Below the pieces are notes generated by a model. The model had not been told where the DNA came from and did not search any database. It saw only the letters and a program-made list of their open reading frames with translations. Positions 51,505-60,854 of a DNA stretch of 64,000 nt are shown in pieces. The DNA comes from Bosea vestrisii. Its GTDB lineage: Bacteria; Pseudomonadota; Alphaproteobacteria; Rhizobiales; Beijerinckiaceae. Both the position numbers and the translations under genes were made by a program. Location: assembly GCF_030144325.1 (NCBI RefSeq), contig NZ_CP126307.1, forward strand, positions 4,368,001 to 4,432,000. Reading direction: 5' to 3'. The stretch's first letter is position 1. Every line of letters starts with the position of its first letter.

Positions 51505-52596
51505 TCAGGCCTCCCGCGATTCGAAGTCGATGCGCGGGTCGACCCAGGCATAGGTCAGGTCGGTGATCAGGTGCACGACGAGGCCAATCAGCGAGAAGAT
51601 GAAGAGGTTGGCGAAGACGACCGGATAGTCGCGGTTGACGATCGCCTCGAAGGACAGGAGGCCGAGCCCGTCGAGCGAGAAGATCGTCTCGATCAGCAGC
51701 GAGCCGGCGAAAAGCGCATGCACGAAGGCGCCGGGAAAGCCGGCGATGACGATCAGCATCGCGTTGCGGAAGACGTGGCCGTAGAGCACGCCGCGCTCCG
51801 ACAGCCCCTTCATCCGCGCGGTCAGGACGTATTGCTTCCTGATCTCGTCGAGGAAGGAGTTCTTGGTCAGCAGCGTCGAGGTCGCGAAGGCGCCCAGCGC
51901 CATCGCCAGCACCGGCAGGGCGATGTGCCAGAAATAATCGCCGATCTTGCCGATGAGGCTGAGCTGCGCCCAGTTCTCCGAGGTCAGCCCTCTTAGCGGG
52001 AAGATCTGCCAGAACGAGCCGCCGGCGAAGAGCACGATCAAGAGGATCGCGAACAGGAAGCCGGGGATGGCGTAGCCGACGATGACGACCGCGCTGGTCC
52101 AGGTGTCGAAGCGCGAGCCGTCCTTGACCGCCTTGCGGATGCCGAGCGGGATCGAGATCGCGTAGGAGAGCAGGGTCATCCACAGGCCGAGCGTGATCGA
52201 GACCGGCAGCTTCTCCTTGATCAGTTGCAGCACGGGCGCATCGCGGAAATAGCTGCGGCCGAAGTCGAAGGTCGCGTAGTCCTTCAGCATCTTGAAGAAG
52301 CGCTCATGCGCCGGCTTGTCGAAGCCGAACTGCTTCTCGAGCTCCTTGATGAAGGCGGGGTCGAGCCCCTGCGCGCCGCGATAGGCCGAGTTTGAATCCA
52401 CCGCCTGCGCGCCGGCATCGCCGCCCGCGCCGCCGCCGACCCGTTCGGCCGCGCCGCTGTTCGGATTTTGCAGTTGTGAGATCACCCGCTCGACCGGCCC
52501 GCCCGGCGCGAACTGCACGATGACGAAGGAGATCAGCAGGATGCCGAACAGGGTCGGCACCATCAGCGCCAGACGCCGGGCGATGTAACTCAGCAT
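51505..52596 (-). CDS. yejB: ABC transporter permease YejB
   Basis: A 363-residue permease of the dipeptide/oligopeptide family: N-terminal helix YIARRLALMVPTLFGILLIS, the conserved FVIVQFAPGGPVE, and six helices with the EAA loop (TARMKGLSERGVLYGHVFRNA). A periplasmic segment with a glycine-rich GAGGDAG stretch follows the first helix. It pairs with YejE in peptide import. It lies 76 bp downstream of hepT, which separates it from yejA. Confidence 0.95.
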   Translation of the reverse strand: MLSYIARRLALMVPTLFGILLISFVIVQFAPGGPVERVISQLQNPNSGAAERVGGGAGGDAGAQAVDSNSAYRGAQGLDPAFIKELEKQFGFDKPAHERFFKMLKDYATFDFGRSYFRDAPVLQLIKEKLPVSITLGLWMTLLSYAISIPLGIRKAVKDGSRFDTWTSAVVIVGYAIPGFLFAILLIVLFAGGSFWQIFPLRGLTSENWAQLSLIGKIGDYFWHIALPVLAMALGAFATSTLLTKNSFLDEIRKQYVLTARMKGLSERGVLYGHVFRNAMLIVIAGFPGAFVHALFAGSLLIETIFSLDGLGLLSFEAIVNRDYPVVFANLFIFSLIGLVVHLITDLTYAWVDPRIDFESREA

Positions 52597-52672
52597 GAGC
52601 GGGAAAGCTCAGCTCGAAGGACAGAGAAGCGCGGTCCAAATGACGGAACACGCAGTGTGCAGTAAATGGCTG

Positions 52673-53038
52673 TCATGACTCGGCCTCTGCCGTCAGAATG
52701 ATCGCCGGCAGGCGAGCGAGCAACTCGGGCAGCGCCGTCCGCGCGGTTTCCCAGACGATGCTGAGATTGATGTCGAAATAGCCGTGCGCGACCCGGTTGC
52801 GCATCCCTTTCATGCTTTTCCATGGCACATCCGGGTAGCGGCCGAGAAAATCGGCATGGGATTGCAGTAGCCTGGTTGCGGCTTCACCAATGATCACGAG
52901 ATTGAGGATGACGGCCTGCTGGGTGCGCTCATCGGCCAGGAAATCGGCTTTTTCCATCCCTTCGATATAGATTCCTGTCTTGCGCGCCGCGTCGACCATA
53001 TGCCGCAAATAGTCGACCAGCCTTTGGTGATGGTTCAT
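52673..53038 (-). CDS. hepT: HepT-like ribonuclease toxin
   Basis: A 121-residue DUF86/HEPN protein with the catalytic Rx4HxY motif (Arg80, His85 and Tyr87 in MRNRVAHGYFD). HepT toxins are RNases held in check by a nucleotidyltransferase antitoxin that AMPylates the HEPN tyrosine. It overlaps mntA by 4 bp (ATGA at 53035-53038). The pair is embedded between yejA and yejB. Confidence 0.92.
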   Translation of the reverse strand: MNHHQRLVDYLRHMVDAARKTGIYIEGMEKADFLADERTQQAVILNLVIIGEAATRLLQSHADFLGRYPDVPWKSMKGMRNRVAHGYFDINLSIVWETARTALPELLARLPAIILTAEAES

Positions 53039-53325
53039 ACAGGCCGCGCCTCGGCCAGCACGCGGTCCCGGAAACTAGGAGGCAGATCCTCCGCTGTCAG
53101 AACATCCACGTTGACGCCGAGCAATTCTTCAAGAGCGATCTGCAGGCCGCCGATATCCAGCAAGGTCGCACCGGGCAGGGGATCGATCAGGATATCCAGA
53201 TCGCTGTCCTGTTGATCCGTGCCATGCAGGACGGAGCCGAAGACACGGGGATTGCTGGCCCGGAACCGGCCCATCGCCTGGCGTATCGCTTCACGGTTCA
53301 GAGCAAGTGCGGTCGACGGCTTCAT
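53035..53325 (-). CDS. mntA: MntA-like nucleotidyltransferase antitoxin
   Basis: A 96-residue minimal nucleotidyltransferase with the GSx10DxD motif (Gly30-Ser31, Asp42 and Asp44, seen in FGSVLHGTDQQDSDLDILID). MntA enzymes transfer AMP to the tyrosine of HepT and neutralise it. The order antitoxin then toxin with a 4-bp overlap is standard. It starts 42 bp after the yejA stop codon. Confidence 0.92.
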   Translation of the reverse strand: MKPSTALALNREAIRQAMGRFRASNPRVFGSVLHGTDQQDSDLDILIDPLPGATLLDIGGLQIALEELLGVNVDVLTAEDLPPSFRDRVLAEARPV

Positions 53326-53367
53326 GGCAGCTTCTTACTCGCTTCGGCCTATAAGCGTCATGCCGGC

Positions 53368-55236
53368 TTATGCCTTCCCGATTCGCTTGGCCTTTTCCGG
53401 ATCGTACCACCATGTGCCCGGCGCGCCGGAGCCGTATTTCGGCTTGGTCTGCGGGCGCTCATACATGTCCCAATAGGCCAGCCACTCATTGGGCTGCCAC
53501 AGCATCGGGATCCAGTAGCGCCCGGCCCGCAGCAGCCGGTCGAGGCTTTTGGCCGCTACCACCACCTTGGCATAGCTGTCGGCCTGGCCGATCGCCTCGA
53601 TCATAGCGTCGATCGCCGGATCGGCGATGCCGCCGACATTCCGCGAGCCGCGCGTCTTGGCCGCTTCCGAGCCGTACAGGACGCGCATCGTGTCGCTTGG
53701 TATGGCGCTGCCGCTCATATTGCGGATGATTATGTCGAAATCGAACTCGTCGAGCCGGCGCTGATATTGCGCGCCGTCGACGATGCGCGAGGTCGCGTTG
53801 ATGCCGAGCCGCTTGAGATTGGCCTGGAAAGGCTGGATATGCGGCTGTAGCGCCGGCGTCGAATCGAGGAACTCGATCTCGAAGGGCTGGCCGTTCGGCA
53901 GCTTGAGTATGTTGCCGTCGCGCTTGCAGCCGGCGGCGCGCAGCATCTCGTCGGCCCGGCGCAGCAGGGCGCGATCGCTGCCGGAGCCGTCGCTGACCGG
54001 TGGCAAATAGGGCTCGCCGAAGACCTCGTCGGGCACCTTGCCGCGGAAGGGCTCCAGCAGTTTCAACTCTTCCGGGGAGGGCAGGCCGACCGCCTTCGAA
54101 TCCGAATTCTCGAAATATGAAGTCAATCGCTTGAAGGACGAGAAGCTGATGTTCTTGTTGGTCCATTCGAAATCGTAAGCGAGGCCGAGAGCCTCGCGGA
54201 TGCGTGGATCGGCGAACTTCTCGCGGCGCAGATTGTAGATCCAGCCTTGGCCGCCGATCGGCTCGGTCTTCGGCAAAGATTCCTTCTTGACCTTGCCTTC
54301 GGCAACCGCTGGAAAATCATAACCAGTCACCCAGATCCGCGAGGTGTATTCCTCCTGGAAGGTGATAATGCCGCTCTTGAAGGCTTCGAACGCCACTTGC
54401 CGGTCGCGGAAATACTCCCAGCGGACGCGGTCGAAATTGTTCTGGCCGATATTCACCGGCAAATCCTTGGCCCAATAATCCGGCACCCGGTCGAATTCGA
54501 TGAAGCGGCCCTGCTCGAAACGTCCGACCTTGTAGGCGCCCGAGCCGAGCGGCGGCTCCAGCGTCGAGGCCTCGAAATTGCGGGTCGACCAGAATTTCTC
54601 GGAAAACACCGGCAGGCCGGCGACGACGAGATGCATGTCGCGGCCGCGCTTGGGCGAGAGCTTGACCACGAGGACGTCGTCGCTCTCGGCGACCGCCGAT
54701 GCCATCTCGGCGAGGATCAGCCGGTAAGTAGGGTGGGCCTTGCTCTTGAGCAGGTTGAACGAGAAGGCGGCATCGCCGGCAGTGACGCGCGAGCCGTCAT
54801 GGAACTTCGCCTCCGGCCGCATGCGGAAGCGATAGGTCAATTTGTCGGCCGAGACCGCGACGCTCTTCGCCAGCAGTCCGTAGACCGTGTTGGGCTCATT
54901 GGCCGAGCCCGCCATCAGGCTGTCGAAGCAGGCGTCCATGCCGGCGGCGCCGTCGCCCTGCAGCACATAGATGTTGAGCGTGTTGAAGGTATCGAAGCTC
55001 TGATTGCCGCCGGCACGCTTGATCTGGATGGTGATCGAGCCGCCTTTCGGGGCCTTTGGATTGACATAAGCGAAATGCGGGAAGTCCGGTGGCAGCGCCA
55101 GCTCGCCGAAAGTCGAGAGGCCGTGGACCTCGTTCTCCTGCGCCAGAGCTGCCGTGAGCGAGGCCGGCAGCGCGGCCGCGCCTGCGAGCGTGCCGCCAGC
55201 TTCGAGCAGCCTGCGGCGGGTGATCCGGATCGCCAT
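53368..55236 (-). CDS. yejA: extracellular solute-binding protein YejA
   Basis: A 622-residue SBP family 5 peptide-binding protein. The N-terminus has a twin-arginine motif (TRRRLLEAGGTLAGAAALP) ahead of an ALA-Q cleavage site, suggesting Tat export. Landmarks are YVNPKAPKGGSITIQI, MAGSANEPNTVYGLLAKSV, FRMRPEAKFHDGSRVTA and, near the end, GTWWYDPEKAKRIGKA. It delivers peptides to YejBE. It begins the yej run, which continues through the toxin-antitoxin pair. Confidence 0.95.
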   Translation of the reverse strand: MAIRITRRRLLEAGGTLAGAAALPASLTAALAQENEVHGLSTFGELALPPDFPHFAYVNPKAPKGGSITIQIKRAGGNQSFDTFNTLNIYVLQGDGAAGMDACFDSLMAGSANEPNTVYGLLAKSVAVSADKLTYRFRMRPEAKFHDGSRVTAGDAAFSFNLLKSKAHPTYRLILAEMASAVAESDDVLVVKLSPKRGRDMHLVVAGLPVFSEKFWSTRNFEASTLEPPLGSGAYKVGRFEQGRFIEFDRVPDYWAKDLPVNIGQNNFDRVRWEYFRDRQVAFEAFKSGIITFQEEYTSRIWVTGYDFPAVAEGKVKKESLPKTEPIGGQGWIYNLRREKFADPRIREALGLAYDFEWTNKNISFSSFKRLTSYFENSDSKAVGLPSPEELKLLEPFRGKVPDEVFGEPYLPPVSDGSGSDRALLRRADEMLRAAGCKRDGNILKLPNGQPFEIEFLDSTPALQPHIQPFQANLKRLGINATSRIVDGAQYQRRLDEFDFDIIIRNMSGSAIPSDTMRVLYGSEAAKTRGSRNVGGIADPAIDAMIEAIGQADSYAKVVVAAKSLDRLLRAGRYWIPMLWQPNEWLAYWDMYERPQTKPKYGSGAPGTWWYDPEKAKRIGKA

Positions 55237-55403
55237 GCAAAACCCCTTGCGATTCGTTGTCCGATTATGTCGTCATACCCGGCCGAAGCCAGTGCTGCGC
55301 GCATTCCCCGTCATGGTGACGGCAATTGCATGGCGCGGACAAGCAAAAGCCGGGCGCAGAGCCCGGCTCATGTCGTCACACTGGCGCGAAAGGCGCGGCC
55401 AGA

Positions 55404-55949
55404 TCAGGGCTTCGGCAACGGCTTCGGCGCCTCGGCCAGCGTATTCAGATAGGCGATGACGTCGGCGCGCTGCTCGGGCTTGCTCAGGCCGGCGAAGGCC
55501 ATGATGGTGCCGGGAACGTAAGCCTTCGGGTTCTTCAGGAAGTGGTCGAGCGCATCGGCGTCCCAGTTCTTGTCGCCACGGCCCTTCATCGCGGCCGAAT
55601 AGCCGAACCCTGCGACCGAACCCTCGTTGCGGCCATAGACGTCGTAGAGATGCGGGCCGACCTTGTTGGCGCCGCCCTTTTCGAAGGTGTGGCAGGCTTT
55701 GCAGGCGCCGACAGCCTTTTCACCCTTGGCCGGATCGGCCTTGGCGAGGCGCACCGCGATCGGCTCCTCGGCAACAGCTGCGGCAGCGCCGGCGCCGCCA
55801 GCGGCAGCCGGCTCCAGGCTCGGCAGGTCGAAGCCCGGCACGGCCGGCTTCTTCGGGGCGAAGACGATGCCGGCAGTCATGTTCAAGGCCATCACGACGA
55901 GCAGTGTCGAAAGGCCCGCGCCAGCGATCTTGTTCAGTTCGATATTCAT
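55404..55949 (-). CDS. membrane-anchored class I cytochrome c (CycM-like)
   Basis: A 181-residue protein with an N-terminal signal anchor (GLSTLLVVMALNMTAGIVF), a proline/alanine-rich linker and a cytochrome c domain. The haem site CKACH (GACKACHTF) and the axial methionine in PGTIMAF are present. Membrane-tethered cytochromes of this type (CycM, cytochrome c552) carry electrons from the bc1 complex to terminal oxidases. It is divergent from kdsB. Confidence 0.92.
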   Translation of the reverse strand: MNIELNKIAGAGLSTLLVVMALNMTAGIVFAPKKPAVPGFDLPSLEPAAAGGAGAAAAVAEEPIAVRLAKADPAKGEKAVGACKACHTFEKGGANKVGPHLYDVYGRNEGSVAGFGYSAAMKGRGDKNWDADALDHFLKNPKAYVPGTIMAFAGLSKPEQRADVIAYLNTLAEAPKPLPKP

Positions 55950-56122
55950 CGTCTCTCACAACCCCCGGCCCGCCCGTCGGCGAAGCAAGACAGCGCTGCG
56001 GCCGGACCCTTGCGGGACCCGGCACGTCTGCGCTGCTTAACCGCTTTGCGCGCTGCATTGCAACTCGTATAAGCACGCTCCGCTTTGAGACCTTTTGCCG
56101 CCCCGCGAGCTTTCCCCAGCCA

Positions 56123-56866
56123 ATGCCCAATCCGTTGATCCTGATCCCGGCCCGCATGCAGGCGACGCGCCTGCCGGGCAAGCCGCTGGCTGACATCCTG
56201 GGCGAGCCGATGATCGTTCGCGTCTGGCGCCGTGCCATCGAAGCGCGTGTCGGCGATGTGGTGGTCGCAACCGATGACGAGCGCATCCTCGGGGCGATCG
56301 AGCAGGCCGGCGGCCGGGCGGTGATGACCAGTCCTGCGCACCAGACCGGCTCCGACCGGATCAAGGAGGCCGCCGACATCATCGATCCGAAACGCGAGCA
56401 CGACATCATCGTCAACGTCCAGGGCGACTTCCCCACTTTGGCACCAGCCGCGATCGCGGCCGCAGTGGAGCCGCTCGCCGATCCGGCCGTCGACATCGCG
56501 ACCCTTGCCGGCGAGATCACCGACGAAGAGGAGAAGACCGCGCCGAGCGTGGTCAAGCTGATCGGCAGCGAGGTTTCCCCCGGCCGGATGCGGGCGCTCT
56601 ATTTCACCAGGGCGACGGCGCCTTACGGCGATGGCCCGCTCTATCACCATGTCGGCCTCTACGCCTATCGCCGCCGCGCGCTCGATCGCTTCGTTGCGCT
56701 GCCGCAGTCGCCGCTCGAATTGCGCGAGAAGCTCGAGCAGCTCCGCGCGCTCGAGGATGGCATGCGCATCGACGCGATGATCATCGATCACGTCCCGCGA
56801 GGCGTCGATACCCCTCCTGATCTGGAGCGTGCCCGCACGTTCCTGAAGTCCAGCGCCGGAGCCTGA
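56123..56866 (+). CDS. kdsB: 3-deoxy-manno-octulosonate cytidylyltransferase
   Basis: This 247-residue enzyme activates Kdo to CMP-Kdo for lipopolysaccharide synthesis. The motifs are IPARMQATRLPGKPLADI, VATDDERI, TGSDRIKEA, NVQGDFP and HHVGLYAYRR (the usual NVQGDEP has Phe here). The length is normal. ATG 56123 (MPNPLILIPARMQ) was chosen; the frame is open upstream. pheA follows 8 bp downstream. Confidence 0.95.
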   Translation: MPNPLILIPARMQATRLPGKPLADILGEPMIVRVWRRAIEARVGDVVVATDDERILGAIEQAGGRAVMTSPAHQTGSDRIKEAADIIDPKREHDIIVNVQGDFPTLAPAAIAAAVEPLADPAVDIATLAGEITDEEEKTAPSVVKLIGSEVSPGRMRALYFTRATAPYGDGPLYHHVGLYAYRRRALDRFVALPQSPLELREKLEQLRALEDGMRIDAMIIDHVPRGVDTPPDLERARTFLKSSAGA

Positions 56867-56874
56867 AGACCCCA

Positions 56875-57729
56875 ATGTCAGTCGTCGTTTCCTACCAGGG
56901 CGAGCCCGGAGCCTTCTCCTCGCAGGCCGCCCTTCAGGTCTTCCCGGATTGCGAGCTGTTGCCTTGCCGCACCTTCGAGGACGCGCTCGCCGCGGTCTCT
57001 GATGGCGCCGCCCGCTATGGCATGATCCCGATCGACAACTCGATCGCCGGCCGCGTCGCCGACATCCATCATTTGCTGCCGCGCTCGGGGTTGCACATCA
57101 TCGGCGAGCATTTCCTGCCGATCCGCTTTCATCTGATGGCAGTCGAGGGCGCGACGCTGGCGACGCTGCAGACGGTGCAGAGTCACATCCACGCGCTCGG
57201 CCAGTGCCGCAAGATCATCCGCAAGCTCGGCCTCAAGGCCGAGGTCGCGGCCGACACCGCCGGCTCCGCCCGTCAGGTCGCCGAGGCGGGTGATCCGACG
57301 CGTGCCGCGATCGCCCCGCACATCGCCGCCGAGGTCTACGGCCTCAAGATCCTGATGGAAGACATCGAGGACGAGAAGCACAACACCACGCGCTTCGTCG
57401 TGCTCTCGAAATATCCCGAATTCGCCCGCCAGGGCGCCGGCAAGACGGTGACGACCCTGATCTTCCAGGTCCGCAACCTGCCGGCGGCGCTCTACAAGGC
57501 GCTCGGCGGCTTCGCCACCAATGGCGTCAACATGACCAAGCTGGAAAGCTACATGGTCGACGGCCATTTCTCGGCGACGATGTTTTACAGCGATGTCGAG
57601 GGCCATCCCGACGACCCGGCGCTGCGTCGCGCGCTCGACGAGCTCTCCTATTTCTCCAAGGAGATGAAGATCCTCGGCGTCTACCCGGCGCACGGATTCC
57701 GCGACAGCTTCCCCGAGCCGGGCGAGTAG
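56875..57729 (+). CDS. pheA: prephenate dehydratase
   Basis: A 284-residue monofunctional prephenate dehydratase of phenylalanine synthesis. The catalytic domain has YQGEPGAFSSQAAL, IPIDNSIAGRVADIHHLL and NTTRFVVLS (the TRF motif). A C-terminal ACT domain has GVNMTKLESYMVDG, the ESxP-like phenylalanine-binding region. There is no chorismate mutase domain. It is cotranscribed with kdsB, as in other Hyphomicrobiales. Confidence 0.95.
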   Translation: MSVVVSYQGEPGAFSSQAALQVFPDCELLPCRTFEDALAAVSDGAARYGMIPIDNSIAGRVADIHHLLPRSGLHIIGEHFLPIRFHLMAVEGATLATLQTVQSHIHALGQCRKIIRKLGLKAEVAADTAGSARQVAEAGDPTRAAIAPHIAAEVYGLKILMEDIEDEKHNTTRFVVLSKYPEFARQGAGKTVTTLIFQVRNLPAALYKALGGFATNGVNMTKLESYMVDGHFSATMFYSDVEGHPDDPALRRALDELSYFSKEMKILGVYPAHGFRDSFPEPGE

Positions 57730-57741
57730 GCAATCTCGCCA

Positions 57742-58047
57742 ATGCGCGCTCTGCTAATCCGGTCCAAGCTGTCGCTTAAGGAGCTGGCGGATCAGGTTTA
57801 TGGAGATATTTTCCGAGCAAAATACGAGGAGAGAGAATCTTCGAATAAGGGAGGTATATACTATAGAGCTTATGGTTTATTTTGCGATTTTTCACTCATT
57901 GAATACGGAAACGATGAATTTTTAATTTTGACAGATAGCAAAACCTCGTTTGAAAACGAAGATGATATTGTTATTTTTTTCTACGAAAGGATAAAAATAA
58001 AACTAAACATTCGCGATGTTGAGTCAGAAATAATCGAGCTTGAGTAG
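57742..58047 (+). CDS. AT-rich orphan hypothetical protein
   Basis: A 101-residue protein (SKLSLKELADQVYGDIF, then GGIYYRAYGLFCDF and ESEIIELE) with no recognised family. Its base and codon use are very different from the surroundings: long runs of A and T, AAA and AAT codons and little third-position GC. It starts 12 bp after pheA. The layout (alpha then beta strands, acidic C-terminus) recalls small immunity-type proteins, but that is a guess. It is likely a recent acquisition. Confidence 0.6.
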   Translation: MRALLIRSKLSLKELADQVYGDIFRAKYEERESSNKGGIYYRAYGLFCDFSLIEYGNDEFLILTDSKTSFENEDDIVIFFYERIKIKLNIRDVESEIIELE

Positions 58048-58181
58048 ATTTCAGCTTTTCTGAATTGCCGGTTGTAGAGGGACGCTTGGGCGAGATTGAA
58101 GGGTTCGCTATTGGCATCTCTCTGTCCACCGCTCTCACCTTCAGCATTGTGTTAGCGCCCGCCATGTCCAGCGATGCGCCC

Positions 58182-58586
58182 TCACCAGGGGCGCGGGCCC
58201 TCCATCGTCGAGACATGGGCCGAGACCACCTTCCAGCCGAGGTCGGGGAAGCGGACCCAGGTCTGGCTCTGGCGCCCGATGATCTCGCGCCCGCGCACCT
58301 TGAATTCGAGGTTCACCGTGGCGAAGTCGCGGCCGAGCGTCAGGATTTCCAGGCGGATCCGCTTTTCCTTGATGCCCGGCCCCGGCGGACGCGCGACGCG
58401 GTGGGCGTGGATCTCGTCGAAGCCGTAGCCGTTCTCGCCCAGCGCGTAGCGGATGGTGTGAGGGCTGTTCCAGAAGGAGGCGTCGAGGATGTCGACCTCT
58501 TTGTCGATCAGCGCCTGCTCGTAGCGCTCGAACAGGGCGCTGATCTCGGCGACGACATCGGGCAGGTTCGGGGTCAGGTCGCTCAC
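58182..58586 (-). CDS. AtzH-like (DUF3225) protein
   Basis: A 134-residue NTF2-like protein with the DUF3225/AtzH core: ALFERYEQALIDKEVDILDASFW, YGFDEIHAHR, and the terminal SQTWVRFPDLGWKVVSAHVS. AtzH assists an amidase in cyanuric acid/s-triazine degradation, and members sit beside amidase genes elsewhere, as here. GTG 58586 overlaps the amidase stop codon by 4 bp. A longer fused frame exists only because the amidase is frameshifted. Confidence 0.87.
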   Translation of the reverse strand: MSDLTPNLPDVVAEISALFERYEQALIDKEVDILDASFWNSPHTIRYALGENGYGFDEIHAHRVARPPGPGIKEKRIRLEILTLGRDFATVNLEFKVRGREIIGRQSQTWVRFPDLGWKVVSAHVSTMEGPRPW

Positions 58587-59756
58587 GAGAGGGCCTCCAT
58601 GGCTTGGGCGACGGCGATCAGGCTGGCGTCGGTGCCCCGCCCACCGATGATCGAGAGGCCGACCGGCGCGCCGTTCACCGTGGCGCCGGGCAGGTTGAGC
58701 TGGGGCGATCCGGGTGAGGCCGCCCTGGGCGCAGAGGCAGGTGATCCGGTCGCGCAAGGGTTGCAGCTCAGGTGTCGGCAGGCCGCGCAGCGGCGCCGGG
58801 AAGGGCGTCGTCGGCAGGCAGAGGATCGTGCCCGCTGGCAGCAGGTAGCGCAGCCGCGCCCGTGCCTCCTCGCGCATCAACGCCGCCCAGTTGCGCTCAC
58901 CAGCCGGAACCTGCGAGCCGGCGATCAGCCCGGCGGCGACGCTGAAGGCCATGCGCGGATTGTGCTGCTCGATCCAGGGCCTGAAGGTTTGCCAGGCTTC
59001 GACCGGCTGCAGGCTGCGCTGCGCGCGGGCCCAGACCGAAAGCCCTTGCGGCGCCATGATCTCCTCGCGCGCCGCGCCGGCGATCCGCTCCAGCTTCCGA
59101 ACCATCGGCTGCAGGGCGTCCGCGACTTCGGGATCGGCGAAGCCGAAGGCGTCGACCGCGATCAGGAGCTTGGTCGGAAGCGGCCCGGATGCTTCGCCGA
59201 GCAGCACGCTGCCGACCTTCGCGAAGGTCGCGGCATCGCGCGCGAACCAGCCCGCTGTGTCCGAACTCGGCGCCTGCGGCAGCAGCCCGGTCAGGTCGAG
59301 CCGTCCATGCGTCGGCCGGATGCCGTAGATCCCGCAGAAGCTCGCTGGCACGCGCATGGAGCCGCCAGTGTCGGTGCCGAGCGCGATGTCGCAGAGGCCG
59401 GCAGCGACGGCTGCCGCCGAACCCGAGGAGGAGCCGCCGGGCACGCGCTCGGGCGCGGCGCTGTTGATCGGCGTGCCGTCGAAGGCGTTTTCGCCGAGGA
59501 TACCGAGCGAAACCTCGTCGGTGATGGTCTTGCCGACGCAATCCGCTCCGGCATCCAGCAGGGTCTGCACGGTCCAGGCATGGCGCGTCGGGATCGGGTT
59601 CGCCTTGGCCCAGTCATGATTGCCGCCGCCGGTCGGCAGGCCGGCGACATCGAACAGGTCCTTGACCGCGAAGCGCAGCCCCGAGAGCGGTCCGCCCGGA
59701 TGGCCGGCGATACGGGCGCGCGGCCCGGGCACGAAGGCGTTGACCGGGTCCGTCAT
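58583..59756 (-). pseudogene. amidase-signature hydrolase, frameshifted near the C-terminus
   Basis: From ATG 59756 the amidase-signature (AtzF/GatA-like) catalytic triad is seen: Lys in RFAVKDLFDVAG, the Ser-Ser of VPGGSSSGSAAAVAAG and GTDTGGSMRVPASFCG. After RITCLCAQGGLT the frame leaves the family. The rest (SPQLNLPGATVNGAPVGLSI, then LIAVAQAMEALS) is in an adjacent frame ending at TGA 58583-58585. One extra base in the GGG at 58712-58714 explains it. The intact protein would be about 390 residues. Only the last ~60 residues are affected, so the apparent fusion to AtzH is an artefact. An assembly error is possible. Confidence 0.85.
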
Positions 59757-59804
59757 CCAGGGCTCCGCAAAGACTGTTCGTTCGTCAGGGTGACGCGGGG
59801 TGCG

Positions 59805-60761
59805 TCAGGGCTCCTCGCCATCCACCGCCCACGCTTTCAGGATCGTGTTGGCGATCGCCATATGCGGCGGGCAGAACAGCTCGTCGGGATGTTTGCCCTC
59901 CAGCATCTGCAGCGCCTCGGCGCGGCTGAACCAGCGGCCGGCCTCGAGCTCGGTACCGTCGAGCACGATGTCGTCGTTCAGCGCCTCGGCGATGCAGCCG
60001 ATCATCAGCGATCCCGGGAAGGGCCAGGGCTGCGAGGCGACATAGCGCACCGTGCCGGTACGCAAGCCGGCCTCCTCCCAGGTCTCGCGGCGGACCGCGT
60101 CCTCGAAGGTTTCGCCCGGCTCGACGAAGCCGGCGATGCAGGAATACATGCCGGGCGCGAAGCGCGACTGGCGCGCTAGCAGGCAGTTGTCACCGCGCAC
60201 CGCCAGCATGATCACGACCGGGTCGGTGCGCGGGAAATGCTGCGCGCCGCAGGCCTCGCATTGCCGCTTCCAGCCGGCCGAGCCGAGCTTCGTCGGCGCG
60301 CCGCACTGGGCGCAGCAGCGGTGGCGGGCGTGCCAGTCGAGCAGGGCCTTCGCCTCGCCGAGCGGGCCGAGCTCCTCCTTCGGCACCAGCCGCTTCAGCG
60401 CGACGCTACGCAGATCGGTGGTGACGAGCACCGCCTGCTCGCGCAGGCCTTCGAGCAGCTCGCGGTCGATCAGCCGGCCAAAACGCGGCGCTCCGTCCGG
60501 ATCGAGCCCGAGGAAGACCTCGTCCAGCGCCGGGCCGAGCCCGTCGGCGCCGCTCTCGTCGAACCAGACGGTCTGGGTCTCGGCGCCGCTGCGCAGCAGG
60601 ATCGGTGTCTCGCCGGCGACGACGGTGAAGCGCGCATTGCTGCGCGCCCGCAATTCGGCGACCTCGTCCGGCCGGTCGCGCAGGTCGGCACGTCGGTCGA
60701 GCGGGCTGGTGGCGAAGCCGGTCTGGGCTGAGCGTTCTTTGCGGCGGGAGGCGTCGTTCAT
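59805..60761 (-). CDS. nudC: NAD+ diphosphatase NudC
   Basis: A 318-residue Nudix enzyme that hydrolyses NADH/NAD and removes NAD caps from RNA. The zinc ribbon (CCAQCG and CEACG), the Nudix box GFVEPGETFEDAVRRETWEEAG and the NADH-specific SQPWPFPGS motif are all intact. It lies upstream of the amidase on the same strand. Confidence 0.95.
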   Translation of the reverse strand: MNDASRRKERSAQTGFATSPLDRRADLRDRPDEVAELRARSNARFTVVAGETPILLRSGAETQTVWFDESGADGLGPALDEVFLGLDPDGAPRFGRLIDRELLEGLREQAVLVTTDLRSVALKRLVPKEELGPLGEAKALLDWHARHRCCAQCGAPTKLGSAGWKRQCEACGAQHFPRTDPVVIMLAVRGDNCLLARQSRFAPGMYSCIAGFVEPGETFEDAVRRETWEEAGLRTGTVRYVASQPWPFPGSLMIGCIAEALNDDIVLDGTELEAGRWFSRAEALQMLEGKHPDELFCPPHMAIANTILKAWAVDGEEP

Positions 60762-60854
60762 GCCTCCCGTCCTACTCCGCTTTCGTTCCGACCGGAACGG
60801 GGTCGAAAGCAGAATTATACGTATGCGAACGTTCGCCGGCTGCTTCGCCGCCGC

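Noticed and set aside
58182..59756. A 524-residue amidase-AtzH fusion frame
   Set aside because: The middle section (PARRHGERRAGRPLDHRW) is out of frame with amidases; the family sequence continues in the adjacent frame and ends with its own stop at 58583.
58065..60179. 704-residue plus-strand frame opposite the amidase and nudC
   Set aside because: Antisense shadow of confirmed minus-strand genes, with low-complexity composition and no family.
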